From positions 1-13,892 of the forward strand of contig CAYRIY010000093.1 of the NCBI GenBank assembly GCA_964424335.1: 13,892 bases of DNA, given 5' to 3'. This DNA comes from CAYRIY01 sp964424335 (GTDB taxonomy: Bacteria; Bacillota; Limnochordia; DTU080; RSA5). The translations under genes were made by a program, and so were the position numbers. The notes beneath the pieces were generated by a model. That model worked only from the letters and a program-made list of their open reading frames with translations, was not told where the DNA came from and searched no databases. This document shows positions 1-8,400 of the stretch, in pieces; the first letter of the stretch is position 1, and the number at the start of each line of letters is the position of its first letter.

Positions 1-49
1 ATGGGACGATCGGGTACGCCGAGGTAAGGATCGACGACTCGGTGATCAC
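1..49 (-). CDS. possible start of a further gene, cut by the window edge
   Basis: On the minus strand a GTG codon at 49-47 overlaps the sulfatase stop TGA (48-46) in a GTGA arrangement, the usual geometry of translationally coupled genes. The frame stays open to the edge of the window for 16 codons, beginning M-I-T-E-S-S-I-L-T-S-A-Y-P-I-V-P. No strong ribosome binding site precedes it; only a weak GAGCGAA lies upstream inside the sulfatase gene. The product cannot be identified from so few residues. If real, it is the third gene of the solute-binding protein/sulfatase operon. The plus strand of these bases holds no convincing alternative. Confidence 0.25.
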   Translation of the reverse strand, partial: MITESSILTSAYPIVP

Positions 50-1395
50 CGCAGTTCGCTCGGCATCGCATTATCGGCCAAGACGCGGCGGTACCATGTG
101 CGCAGCTTCTGCAAGAGGCGCTCTTTCTCGAGCCCATGGCCTTCGTCGGCCACTTTGTTGACCAGCTCGTACGGGTCTTTGTCGAGGTCGTAGAGGTCCG
201 TTGGCGCAAGGTCGGGCTTTGACGCGACGAGCTTGAGCGGGCCCTCTCGGATCATGCACCAGCGGCGACCTTCGCAGAAGACGGGGCGAACAGGCAGCGT
301 GACGTCGGACCTCCAGACCGCCGGGGCAAAGCTCATGCCGCCCTGCGACCAGTCGAGCGGGGGAGGCGGGGCCCCGGCAAGGTCCAGGCACGTCGGGTAG
401 AAATCGACGGCCGAGACGAGCTCATTTCTCCGTACGCCGGCGGCGCCGCCCGGAGCGCGCACGATCAGCGGAATGCGGGACGATTCCTCCCATGGAAGAT
501 CCTTGTTGGTCTTGCCGTGGCTCCCTTGCATGTCGCCGTGGTCCGACGTGAAGATCACAACGGTCTCCTCCGAAAGCCCGAGTTGGTCCAAAGCGCGCAA
601 GAAACGGCCGACGTTGGCGTCGAGCTGGGTCACCATGGCGTAGTAAAGCCTGAGGTATTCGTCAAGATCGCCGCCGTACTTTTGAAAGTTGGGATCGCGC
701 TCAGGCGGCTTGGGGCTTGGCGGACTAAAAGTTGGGGTGTACGGCTCGACGTCGACGGTGTTTGGACGCCGGGTAATCGAGCGGCCCCGATAGAGCGCCT
801 CGCAATTGGGACTCGGCTGCACGGGATAGTGGGGGTTTTGGTATGAGACGAAGAGCGCAAACGGCTCCCCGCGGCGCTTGAGCCCCTCGAGCCTTTGGAG
901 TGCAAGGTCGGTCGTAACCTCGGTCCGGTGGCCCTCGCCGACGATCTTATGGCCGTCTTCGTCGAAAAACCACACTTGGTCGAGGTAGTCGTTGTAGCAC
1001 TGATAACCGATGAACTCGGCAAATCCGCCCCGCAGCTCGGGGGGCACCCACTCGTTTCCCTTGCCGCCAAGGTGCCACTTGCCGACGTAGCTCGTCCGGT
1101 AGCCCGCTTCCCCCAATCGGTCTGCCAAAGTGGGCAGACCGATCGGGAGCCTGTGTGCGTTGCCCGTCACACCGGTCGCCGTGGCATACCGACCGGTCAT
1201 CAGGATGCCGCGAAACGGCGTGCAGACGGGCCAGTTTGAATAGGTATTCTCAAAGACCACGCCTTCGCTTGCCAAGCGATCGAGATTGGGCGTCAGCACA
1301 TCGGGATTGCCCATGCATCCGAGTCCGAACGCGTGCAACTGATCTGCAAACAGGAATACGATGTTTGGTTTGGTGGTAGCTGTGGCGCTTGACAC
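46..1395 (-). CDS. sulfatase (alkaline phosphatase superfamily), cytoplasmic
   Basis: A 449-residue type I sulfatase that would hydrolyse a sulfate ester. The opening PNIVFLFADQ carries the first metal-binding Asp (residue 18). The signature C58-T-P-F-R62 has the CxPxR form in which Cys is converted to formylglycine, so a formylglycine-generating enzyme is needed. YVGKWHLGG supplies K106 and H108; SDHGD supplies D285 and H286; the following SHGK is also typical. The usual second Asp after D18 is Gln, as in many members of the family. The start is GTG at 1395, preceded by AAGGAG eight bases upstream. There is no signal peptide, so the enzyme should act in the cytoplasm. It follows the solute-binding protein gene by 18 bases on the same strand, which suggests co-transcription and a substrate imported by that transporter. 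The exact substrate (sulfated sugar, glycosaminoglycan piece or another ester) cannot be read from the sequence. Confidence 0.93.
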   Translation of the reverse strand: MSSATATTKPNIVFLFADQLHAFGLGCMGNPDVLTPNLDRLASEGVVFENTYSNWPVCTPFRGILMTGRYATATGVTGNAHRLPIGLPTLADRLGEAGYRTSYVGKWHLGGKGNEWVPPELRGGFAEFIGYQCYNDYLDQVWFFDEDGHKIVGEGHRTEVTTDLALQRLEGLKRRGEPFALFVSYQNPHYPVQPSPNCEALYRGRSITRRPNTVDVEPYTPTFSPPSPKPPERDPNFQKYGGDLDEYLRLYYAMVTQLDANVGRFLRALDQLGLSEETVVIFTSDHGDMQGSHGKTNKDLPWEESSRIPLIVRAPGGAAGVRRNELVSAVDFYPTCLDLAGAPPPPLDWSQGGMSFAPAVWRSDVTLPVRPVFCEGRRWCMIREGPLKLVASKPDLAPTDLYDLDKDPYELVNKVADEGHGLEKERLLQKLRTWYRRVLADNAMPSELR

Positions 1396-1413
1396 AGTGA
1401 CGTCTCCTTGTCT

Positions 1414-2667
1414 TTACTCGCCGCTCAAAATCGTGGCGACGATGCGGTCGACTTCGGCCGTGGCCGTTTCCACCGGAACTTCAGCGCGCAGCGCCGGCAA
1501 CACGTGAGCCTGAAGCAGCGGCTCGAGCTCAGCCCAGTGCGAGGTCAGCGGGTAGATCGGTTCGGCGTGCTGGATCGCTTCAACGACGGACTGCTTGTTT
1601 CGCCCGGGAGGCGTCTCCAAGTAGTCCGGATCGGTCGCAATCGATCTCACCCAGGAGACTTTGCGTACGGCCAGCAGCCGCTGGGCCTCCAAATCCGTCG
1701 ACATGTACTTGGCGAGTTCGTAGGCGAGTCGCTCCTGCTCCGATCCTTTGACGACGCCTACCAGCCGCACGCCCATGGCGCTGTACCGTTCGTCGCCGCT
1801 TGGTTGGGGGACCATCGCGTAGTCGAGGCCATCGATGTTTTCCAAGTTGAAGGTCGTTTCGATCCATGGAAGTCCCATGCTCGGGAGCATGCTGCCAAAC
1901 GAAACGCCCTGAGGAGGCGCCGCTTGGTACACGTTGATCAAGTCTGAAAGTCGCTGTAGGGCCTCCCTAGCCTGGGGCTCCGACAACAAAAAGCGCGTCG
2001 GATTGATCGAACTGTCCGCAAGGCGGCCGCCCCCCGCTCGCACCCACGTCACCCACGAGCTCGGAGGTCCCGAAAAGCCTTCAAAGCCCCACCGGATCAC
2101 GTTGCCCGCGCCGTCGACTCGGGTGAGGTCGCGCGCCGATTGGACAAACCGCTCGAAGTCCCAGTCGCTTGTGGGGAAGGCAACGCCCGCTTCGTTGAAA
2201 TGATCGCGGTTATAAAAGAGCATGCGCAGGTTGATGTCGATGGGAAAGGCGTACAGCGCTCCACTCGGTGTGACGAATTCGTTTAGGATGTTCAAAAACA
2301 AGTCGGAGCGAAGCGCTTGGAATTCGGCGTCTTTCTCTACTGTAGCGCTGATGTCGGCCAGCGCTCCGACGTCGGCGAACGGCATGTAATAGCCGATGGG
2401 CATGATCGCGACATCGGGCGGTGTGCCGCCTGCTATCATTGTGAGCAACCCGTCATACCCGGACGAGGCCACTTCGGTCACCTTGACGTTGGGATGGTCG
2501 CGCTCAAAGCGAGCGAATACTTCAGCAAAGACCGGGTCGTTGTTCCACCAGGCATACACTTTGATCTCGTCCTCGGCCCACGTCGTCGCCGCAAGCGTCA
2601 ACACGCCTACAGCCACCAGTAGCGCCAACGTAATGAGTCGCCATGCCGAACGCCAATTGCCGTTCAT
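1414..2667 (-). CDS. ABC transporter extracellular solute-binding protein, family 1 (sugar type)
   Basis: A 417-residue receptor of a carbohydrate-type ABC importer (UgpB/MalE-like, extracellular solute-binding family 1). Residues 1-31 form a signal peptide: a basic start, a hydrophobic core LITLALLVAVGVLTLA, and a likely cut after TWA. There is no lipobox Cys, so the mature protein should be soluble. Family traits include the first strand IKVYAWWNNDPVF, the GGTPPDVAIMP segment after the first lobe, the hinge-region LYAFPIDINLRMLFYNRDHF, DWDFERFVQSARDLT, and the late SWVRSIATDPDYLE. The ATG at 2667 follows AGGAGGGACGAGG, a strong ribosome binding site. It is the first gene of a pair with the sulfatase, so a sulfated glycan or glycoside is the best guess for the ligand. 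No permease gene lies next to it in this window; any partner would be beyond the left edge or elsewhere. Confidence 0.92.
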   Translation of the reverse strand: MNGNWRSAWRLITLALLVAVGVLTLAATTWAEDEIKVYAWWNNDPVFAEVFARFERDHPNVKVTEVASSGYDGLLTMIAGGTPPDVAIMPIGYYMPFADVGALADISATVEKDAEFQALRSDLFLNILNEFVTPSGALYAFPIDINLRMLFYNRDHFNEAGVAFPTSDWDFERFVQSARDLTRVDGAGNVIRWGFEGFSGPPSSWVTWVRAGGGRLADSSINPTRFLLSEPQAREALQRLSDLINVYQAAPPQGVSFGSMLPSMGLPWIETTFNLENIDGLDYAMVPQPSGDERYSAMGVRLVGVVKGSEQERLAYELAKYMSTDLEAQRLLAVRKVSWVRSIATDPDYLETPPGRNKQSVVEAIQHAEPIYPLTSHWAELEPLLQAHVLPALRAEVPVETATAEVDRIVATILSGE

Positions 2668-2858
2668 CCTCGTCCCTCCTAGATTTTTCGTTCTCGATCG
2701 TCTCGTAAATCAATGCCGTCCCATGCGTCACGAAAATGAGTGTAAGACGCGATTTCGGCGGATCTGTATTAACTCCTGTGAAAATTACGGGAATTAGTCC
2801 GATGGTTGGATGCACTTGGGACGCTATTGAGACAGACGCCTACCTTTTCAAGTAGACT

Positions 2859-2886
2859 TTGAGTGGAAACCTAGGGAGTCTAATAC
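2859..2886 (+). promoter_or_regulatory. weak candidate promoter for the MOSC gene
   Basis: TTGAGT (2859-2864) and TAATAC (2881-2886) are 16 bases apart, upstream of the ATG at 2914. TAATAC matches the -10 consensus at only half its positions. A 6-base inverted repeat, TAGACT (2853-2858) and AGTCTA (2877-2882), spans the same stretch and could be an operator or chance. The rest of the intergenic region 2668-2913 must also hold the promoter of the minus-strand solute-binding protein gene; I could not pick that one out. Confidence 0.25.
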
Positions 2887-2913
2887 GGATTGGACAGTTG
2901 GGAGCGAGGTGCG

Positions 2914-3164
2914 ATGGATACCGCAAAAATCGTGTCGCTGCGCGTTGGGATGCCCCGTACCTTCGGGCGTGAGGGCGCCGTGGATCCGATGGAACGGCCA
3001 TGGCGAAGCGGGATCTTTAAAGAGGAAGTGGACGAACCCGTTTGGCTTGGAAGGACAAACCTTGTGGGCGATGGGCAGGCCGATTTGAAACATCACGGGG
3101 GCCCGGAGAAAGCCGTCCACGTGTACGCTGCCGCGCATTACCCAGCCTGGCAACGGGAGTTGCA
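2914..3164 (+). CDS. MOSC domain protein, YiiM-like (3' part lost in assembly gap)
   Basis: The first 83 residues and a little more of a MOSC-domain protein are visible before the run of N. The segment GDGQADLKHHGGPEKAVHVY, followed by HYPAWQREL, matches the N-terminal part of the YiiM family, where the equivalent E. coli segment also reads G-D-x-Q-A then HGGP and then HYxxWxRE. YiiM-type proteins bind molybdenum cofactor and act on N-hydroxylated compounds; the conserved MOSC cysteine would lie further along and is inside the gap. The start is the ATG at 2914, preceded by GGGAG; a TTG at 2890 in the same frame is less likely. It is divergent from the solute-binding protein/sulfatase pair and shows no functional link to it. 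Confidence 0.85.
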
Positions 3165-3264
3165 NNNNNNNNNNNNNNNNNNNNNNNNNNNNNNNNNNNN
3201 NNNNNNNNNNNNNNNNNNNNNNNNNNNNNNNNNNNNNNNNNNNNNNNNNNNNNNNNNNNNNNNN
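3165..3264. other. assembly gap, 100 N
   Basis: Exactly 100 N, the conventional placeholder for a join of unknown length. It removes the 3' part of the plus-strand MOSC gene and the last residues plus stop codon of the minus-strand EEP gene, which are convergent here. The true distance is unknown. Confidence 0.99.
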
Positions 3265-4447
3265 CTCGGCAACGACGGGCAAGTGGTCGGAGGCCGTGCT
3301 TGCGACTGTGCGCACAGGATCGTTGCCTCGAAGTTGGACGTCGCCGGAGATAAAGATGTAGTCGATGCGCCGGGTGGGGCGCGTGGAAGGAATGGTGGCG
3401 CCGTCTCGAGGCGTGCGGACGCGGCCCTCGTCTAGCTGCAGCCGCCATGTGTCGCGCAAGCGAGGGCCGATGGCGAGGTCGACGCCGTACTCGAGGTTGA
3501 AGTCGCCGCCCAAGATGAGCGGATCTCTAAGCCCCGCGACGTACTCTGCGATCCGGCGAAGCTGAGGCTGCTGCTCCTGGGTCGTTAGCCCCAGGTGAGT
3601 CGTGAGGAAGTGGAGCTCAAGGCCCGCCACGTCCAACGTGACGTGGAGCAGACCTCGCTGTTCGCCACCGCCCGGCAGGGCGAGGTTGTAGGCGGATGTA
3701 ATGGGAAAGCGGCTTAAAATCGCGTTTCCGTACAGGCCGCCCTGGTAGTTGATGTTGGGGCCATAGGCGAGATGCATGTCGAGCAGGCGCGCCAGCGTGC
3801 CCGCCTGGTCGATGCCGCCGGAACGCACGGTGCTTCGATCGACTTCGTTGAGGCCGACGATGTCCGCTTGGGCGCTTCGGATCACGTCCGCGATTCGCTC
3901 GAGGTCGATGACGTCGTCCATCCCTCGCCCGTGGCGGATGTTGTAGACCATGGCCGTCAGTTCATGGCCGGGGTGAGGCTGGGACAAGTCTGGCGTGCGG
4001 TCGACTGGGGCGCGCCTTGTCCACACTTGCGCGCTCTCAGGGGCGGTGAATGGGACCGGCGCCTCGATACCGGGGCGTAAAGTGATCGTCCACCCTCCTC
4101 CGGTGGGCGGCTCCTCTCCGTGAATCGGGAGCGCTGCTTCAACGGGCACTGATACGACTCCTTCGTCCATAATGTCGACCTCGAGGCCTTCGATCAACGT
4201 CACGTCGCGCGCGACCGCGTTCGATTGCAATGCGCTGCGCTCAACCGATCCATCACGGCCCATCGCCAGCCAATAGTCGCGATCAAAGGTTGCGATGTCC
4301 GCGTCGAGCCGCAGCGCCATCCGGGGCATGGGTCCATCGCTTTCGAGGAGCAGCGTGCCGCGCACGTGGGCGGTGGGAGGCTCTTCATTCTCGACGACGA
4401 CTGCTTCAAAGCGCTCGAACGCGAGCGTGAGTCGACCTACCGTGACG
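3265..4447 (-). CDS. secreted endonuclease/exonuclease/phosphatase (EEP) family protein, C-terminal part
   Basis: The frame is open from the 4448 gap edge to the 3264 gap edge, 394 codons. The last 240 or so residues are an almost complete EEP domain (the DNase I/sphingomyelinase/inositol phosphatase fold, metal-dependent phosphoester hydrolysis). In order they show VYNIRHGRG (near 3940), GLNEVD with the metal-binding Glu (near 3850), GNAILSRFP, TTHLGL, LGGDFNLE (near 3500), RIDYIF (near 3365) and SDHLPVVAE with the catalytic His (near 3285). Only a few residues and the stop should be missing in the gap. Before the EEP domain lie about 150 residues of unrecognised, probably beta-rich sequence starting VTVGRLTLAFERFEAVVV. 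No start codon with a signal peptide exists in this part, so it is read as the continuation of the segment 4548-5254. The substrate (nucleic acid, phospholipid, sugar phosphate) is not decided. Confidence 0.88.
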
Positions 4448-4547
4448 NNNNNNNNNNNNNNNNNNNNNNNNNNNNNNNNNNNNNNNNNNNNNNNNNNNNN
4501 NNNNNNNNNNNNNNNNNNNNNNNNNNNNNNNNNNNNNNNNNNNNNNN
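4448..4547. other. assembly gap, 100 N, inside the EEP gene
   Basis: A second 100-N placeholder. The upstream piece ends with two bases of a codon and the downstream piece begins with one, so the two join in frame only if the real missing length is a multiple of three. At the written 100 the frame is broken, which is why a naive translation across it gives nonsense. Confidence 0.99.
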
Positions 4548-5254
4548 GTGCGCTGGAGGACGTCCCATCCTAGGCCAAGCGGGAGAAAACCTGGCTCGAG
4601 GGCAACGCGCTCAAAGCGGGAGGGGACAGCGACCGGGGAATGCTCAGGTTGCAGGTGCACGGCAACCGAGGGAACGAGCGCATCGACGTACGCATCGAGT
4701 CGTAGGCCTCGTTCAACGACGACTTGATCCGCCGTCAGGTCGACGATGCGGACGCTTGCGAACCCGTTCTCGGGATCGTAGGAGAGGGTCGTCTCGTAAA
4801 CGTGCCCTGGGCGCGGCTCGGCGTATGCGAGATGGACGCTTTGCATGCCATCGAGGAATCCGGCGCCGGTTGCTGGATTCAAATTGGCAGGGAGCAGGTT
4901 GTGCGCGCTCGTGATATGCAGGGACCATACCGTTCCAAACCACCCGGAGGGGACCGGGGACCACGCAAGCGCGAGCACGCCCGGCGGCGTGTCGACATGC
5001 CGCGCAAAGCCGGCGAGCCACACGCCTTGAAGCGAGTCCACGTCATCCCCTGCGCGAAACTGTGTCCGTACGATCAATGGCCCGCTTGGCTCGCCTGGCC
5101 CGCCTATCGCAAGCTCAGGCGAATTGTCCGCGGTCGCCGGCTCGGTCGCGCGCCCAGTCGCAAAGGCGCTGTAGGCGAACGCCCCAAATGCGAGGCAGAC
5201 GAGAAAGCACAAAAGTAGCGCCGTCAGTGTACGCCGACACGTAGCTCGTACCAT
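4548..5254 (-). CDS. secreted EEP protein, N-terminal part (signal peptide plus unrecognised domain)
   Basis: The frame is open from an ATG at 5254 to the gap, 235 codons. The start MVRATCRRTLTALLLCFLVC is a basic n-region followed by a strong hydrophobic core; cleavage is likely near FATG, around residue 31. The ribosome binding site is modest (AAGGGG about nine bases upstream). The frame runs further up to 5392, but that extension has no signal-peptide logic and crosses the upstream terminator. The mature part is beta-rich with many Trp, Val and Leu residues, for example WLAGFARHVDTPPGVLALAW and GWFGTVWSLHITSAHNLLP. A concanavalin-like sandwich is possible, but I do not recognise the family. 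It is most simply the front of the EEP protein, giving an exported phosphoesterase of at least 629 residues. Confidence 0.75.
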
Positions 5255-5346
5255 CGCTTTCGCCCCTTTGCCGCGGGTAGGCGGTCTTGGGAAAGGATTC
5301 CGCGGGGCAGTTGGTATTCCTTGGCGATCGTGGCGATGCGCAGCAT
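5224..5346 (-). CDS. possible short helix-turn-helix reading frame or its remnant
   Basis: A 40-residue frame from an ATG at 5346 lies between the terminator and the EEP start and overlaps that start by 31 bases. It reads MLRIATIAKEYQLPRGILSQ, then DRLPAAKGRKRWYELRVGVH. This resembles the short MerR/excisionase-like helix-turn-helix of many small DNA-binding proteins: a helix I-A-x-I-A-K-E-Y, a turn, then LP-A-x-K and R-W-Y as the wing. The ribosome binding site is poor (AAGG 12 bases away) and the frame is open upstream to about 5418, inside the terminator hairpin. It may be a real small regulator, a decayed one, or a chance resemblance. Confidence 0.3.
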   Translation of the reverse strand: MLRIATIAKEYQLPRGILSQDRLPAAKGRKRWYELRVGVH

Positions 5347-5376
5347 TCGAGGATTGGCCTTGCGGACTCGCAAATG

Positions 5377-5411
5377 AAAAACGGCGCCGCAAGCACGAGG
5401 CTGCGGCGCCG
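5377..5411 (-). terminator. intrinsic terminator after the 1158-residue PPC protein gene
   Basis: A perfect 10-base inverted repeat, CGGCGCCGCA (5382-5391) and TGCGGCGCCG (5402-5411), has a 10-base loop. Read on the minus strand it is followed at once by TTTTTCATTT. It begins 31 bases past the stop codon of the gene at 5443-8919. The opposite strand has no T run, so it acts on minus-strand transcription. It insulates the EEP gene from upstream read-through. Confidence 0.85.
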
Positions 5412-5442
5412 ACAACACGATCTTAGGTGGTCATGGGCCAAA

Positions 5443-8400
5443 TTAGGAGCAGCGTGTGTACCGGATCGCGCCGTCCCAGTCGGCCCTTCCCCAGGCGTCT
5501 ACGCTCGCAAGGTCAAAGGCATCGCCCAAGACGCGCCGGGCGACGTAATCACCGCCGCCTTCGCCGACTCCCCACCACGGGAAGTGATCGCCGAAGGACT
5601 TGATCGTAAAGATGGCGGCCTGTATCTTGCCTCCTTCGCCCTGCGACGTGCGCTTGATTCGGGCGCCGTCGAGTACCGAGATGTTGATGGTATTTGAGCA
5701 GTCGACGTTCCCGCCGAGCCCTCCGCCTGGAATCTCGGCAACGCTTGGAGCCCAGGCGCCCACAAACCATGCTACCTCTTCCGCCGTTGCGTCGCGGACG
5801 TCGGCCGATGGGAGAGAGCCGATCACCCCATCCGCGTCGCCAGCATCCTCCCGGCCAAACCAAAGCGTGTACGTGCCGACCGTCTCATCGATCCGTTGGG
5901 TCAGGTTGGCCTCGACGTAGTATTCGCCGGAATACGGAAGCGTGAGCGTGATGGAGGCGCTGTCTTGAGGTTCTCCGGATTCGACATAGGAATCGGCGGC
6001 GCCGAGCGGCCCGAACTCGTCGTCGTACACCCCGATGTACGCAAAGAACTCACTGGAGCGCATGTCGAGTGTGATGGTCTCTCCGGCCTCACCGTAAAAC
6101 GTATAGAGGTCGCTTAGGCCGTTGCAGTACGACGGGAGCGGCGCGAGGTCTCGCTCATGCGTGACCGACTCGCCGTCGACAAGCTCCGGCGCACCGGGCG
6201 ACCAGCACAGGTCGAAAAGCGCCGGCCCGAAGTCGAGGTAGAGCTGATAGCTTCCCGGAGCGTAATCGGAGCTGTATGCGCCGGCAACGATGAAGTAGCG
6301 GCCTGGCGCGGAAAGCGTCGTAAAGATCTCCGCGAACGAGTCGTCTGAATCGGTCTCGAAGAGAAGCTCCCAATCGGCGTCGTAGAGCGCTGCGTACGTG
6401 CGGGGATCGTCTGCATATACCTCGATCAGGACTTCGTCGCCCGCCTCGGCGTCAAACGAGTAGGAATAGAGGTGTGTGGCGCAGGTATTGTACATCGTCT
6501 GCTCGTTGGCGTTTAGATCCTCGTAGATCGAGTCGCCGGAAACGAGGTGAAGCGCATTCTCCTCCCAGAGCACATAGCAGTCGGGCATGACGGAGGGTAC
6601 GAGCTCCCAAGGGCTTTGAGGGAGGAGGACCATGCCGCCGACTTCTGTGTCATATTCCGTCGGCGATCCATCGTCCAGGAAGGGCGGGAGCCCGTTTACA
6701 GAGAGCTTGACGTTGTAGTAGCCGAACGAGCCTGGCCAGTACCCCAGCACCTTCACGTAATAAACGCCGGTTGCATCGATGGTCGTTTCGATGCGGGCGC
6801 TCTTTCGCTCTCCCGAGTCGTCGTCCTCGAGCAATGTCACCAAGTTTGCGTCCGTGAGGACGAGCATCGTGTCAAACTCCGACGAGATTGCATCGATGAC
6901 GACGGTGTCGCCCGCGTTCGCTTCAAATGTGAACAGCTCAAAGTACGGATCGCAGCCTACCGGCGCGTCCCACGAACTGAGGTAACTCGCGACGTCCCCG
7001 GTTTCGTCGAGCCGCGTGGGGGTGCGGCTACGGGGGTAGCCGCACCACGAAAGCACATCGTACACGGCCTCGTCCACATCGAGGTAGAGCGTGTACAGGC
7101 CGCCCTCGTAGCCCGCAAACATCTGCGATTCTCCAGCGAGCACGAAATAGGCGCCGGTCTCGTCAAGCGTGGTGCGAATTTGCGGGTTATAGTCGCCCGC
7201 TGAGTCGTCGTTAAAGTCGAGGACGTTCCACGCCGAATCAAGCAAGACGAGGTACGCGTCGAAATCGTCGGAAACCATCTGGAGTAAGATCTCCGTTCCC
7301 GCGTCGGCGTAGAACGAGTAGAGGTGAGGAAGCGCGTCGCACCTATAAACGTCGGTTTCCGGGGGCAGGACGTCCGACACCGGCGTACCGGGCGCGAGCG
7401 CGCGGATCGGGTGCGTCCCGGCTTGCAGCGTTTCGCACTCGGTGTAATCTAGCTCACCGGATTCAGAGTCGAAATCCCAGTCTTCCCAGAGCCAATCTAA
7501 GGAATCCCAATCTATGGAATCCCAGTCTATGGAGTCCCAATCCGCATCGCCTGTGTCCGACCACCAGTCGCCGCTAAACCAGTCATCGCTCGACGGCGTG
7601 TACTCGATCTCGGTGCCCGTCTCGAGTGAGATGGCGTACTCGCCTTGTCCGCCGTCTTGCGGGGTCGTCGCCTGTACATAGTAAAGCCCTGCGTAAGGCA
7701 GCTCAATGTAGAGCTCGGCAACGTATTGCTCGCCGTCGGAGTATGCTCCGGCATCCGTGATGTAGTCTCCGTCTGCGTCTAATAGGATGAGGAGCGGGTC
7801 GACGTCAGGGGACGTCATGGTAACCAAGGCCTGGTGCCCGGCCTGCCCCACGAACGAATACAGGTCCGTCGGAGCGTATGTCAGCGCATTGTCCTCGGCG
7901 CGCACGAGCGAATCGGGGCCGAGGGCGCCGTAGAGCGTCTCGCCGCTACCAAGGAGCGGCGCAGCAACCTGCGTGATCGCGCCGAAAAAGCGCCGGATGT
8001 CAACTTCGCCGTATGCGAAGCTGGTCGGGAGTTCCTCGCCAAAGTCCACTTCGAAATATTGGGAGCTTCGGCCACCCCATGGGAAGTCGCCGGGAACGAG
8101 CCAGATCTCGGCCTCGCCCTCGATTCCAATGCCAAATTGGAGCAGCCAGTCGGACATCTCTTCCATGCAGGCCGCATCGCAATCGTGGGGAATGCCAAAG
8201 AACGACAGGACTCCCGTTGCTTCGCCTTGGAAACGTTCATGCACGACGGCAACTTTCTGCTCGCCGTCCATCGCCCAGCCCGTAAACGTTCCGTCAATCC
8301 CGAGGTAGGCCGACATGGCGAGAAACTCCAGCGGGAGTCCGAGCGATTCTAAGTCCTGGCTGGAGCGCCACGTCGCGCCCGGGGTCGCTGGGCCTTGCGG

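Noticed and set aside
41..50. Perfect palindrome GGTGATCACC at the sulfatase stop
   Set aside because: Ten bases only, within the coding end and possible next start; no reason to call it an operator.
2848..4365. A 505-codon minus-strand frame running across the first N gap
   Set aside because: Its first part is the genuine EEP protein, but past the gap (2848-3164) it is antisense to the MOSC gene and has no protein-like features; continuity is an artefact of translating N.
6547..7203. Long plus-strand frame of 218 codons inside the large PPC gene, and others like it at 7834-8352 and 1408-1947
   Set aside because: They are antisense shadows of well-supported genes in GC-rich DNA, with no ribosome binding site or recognisable domain.
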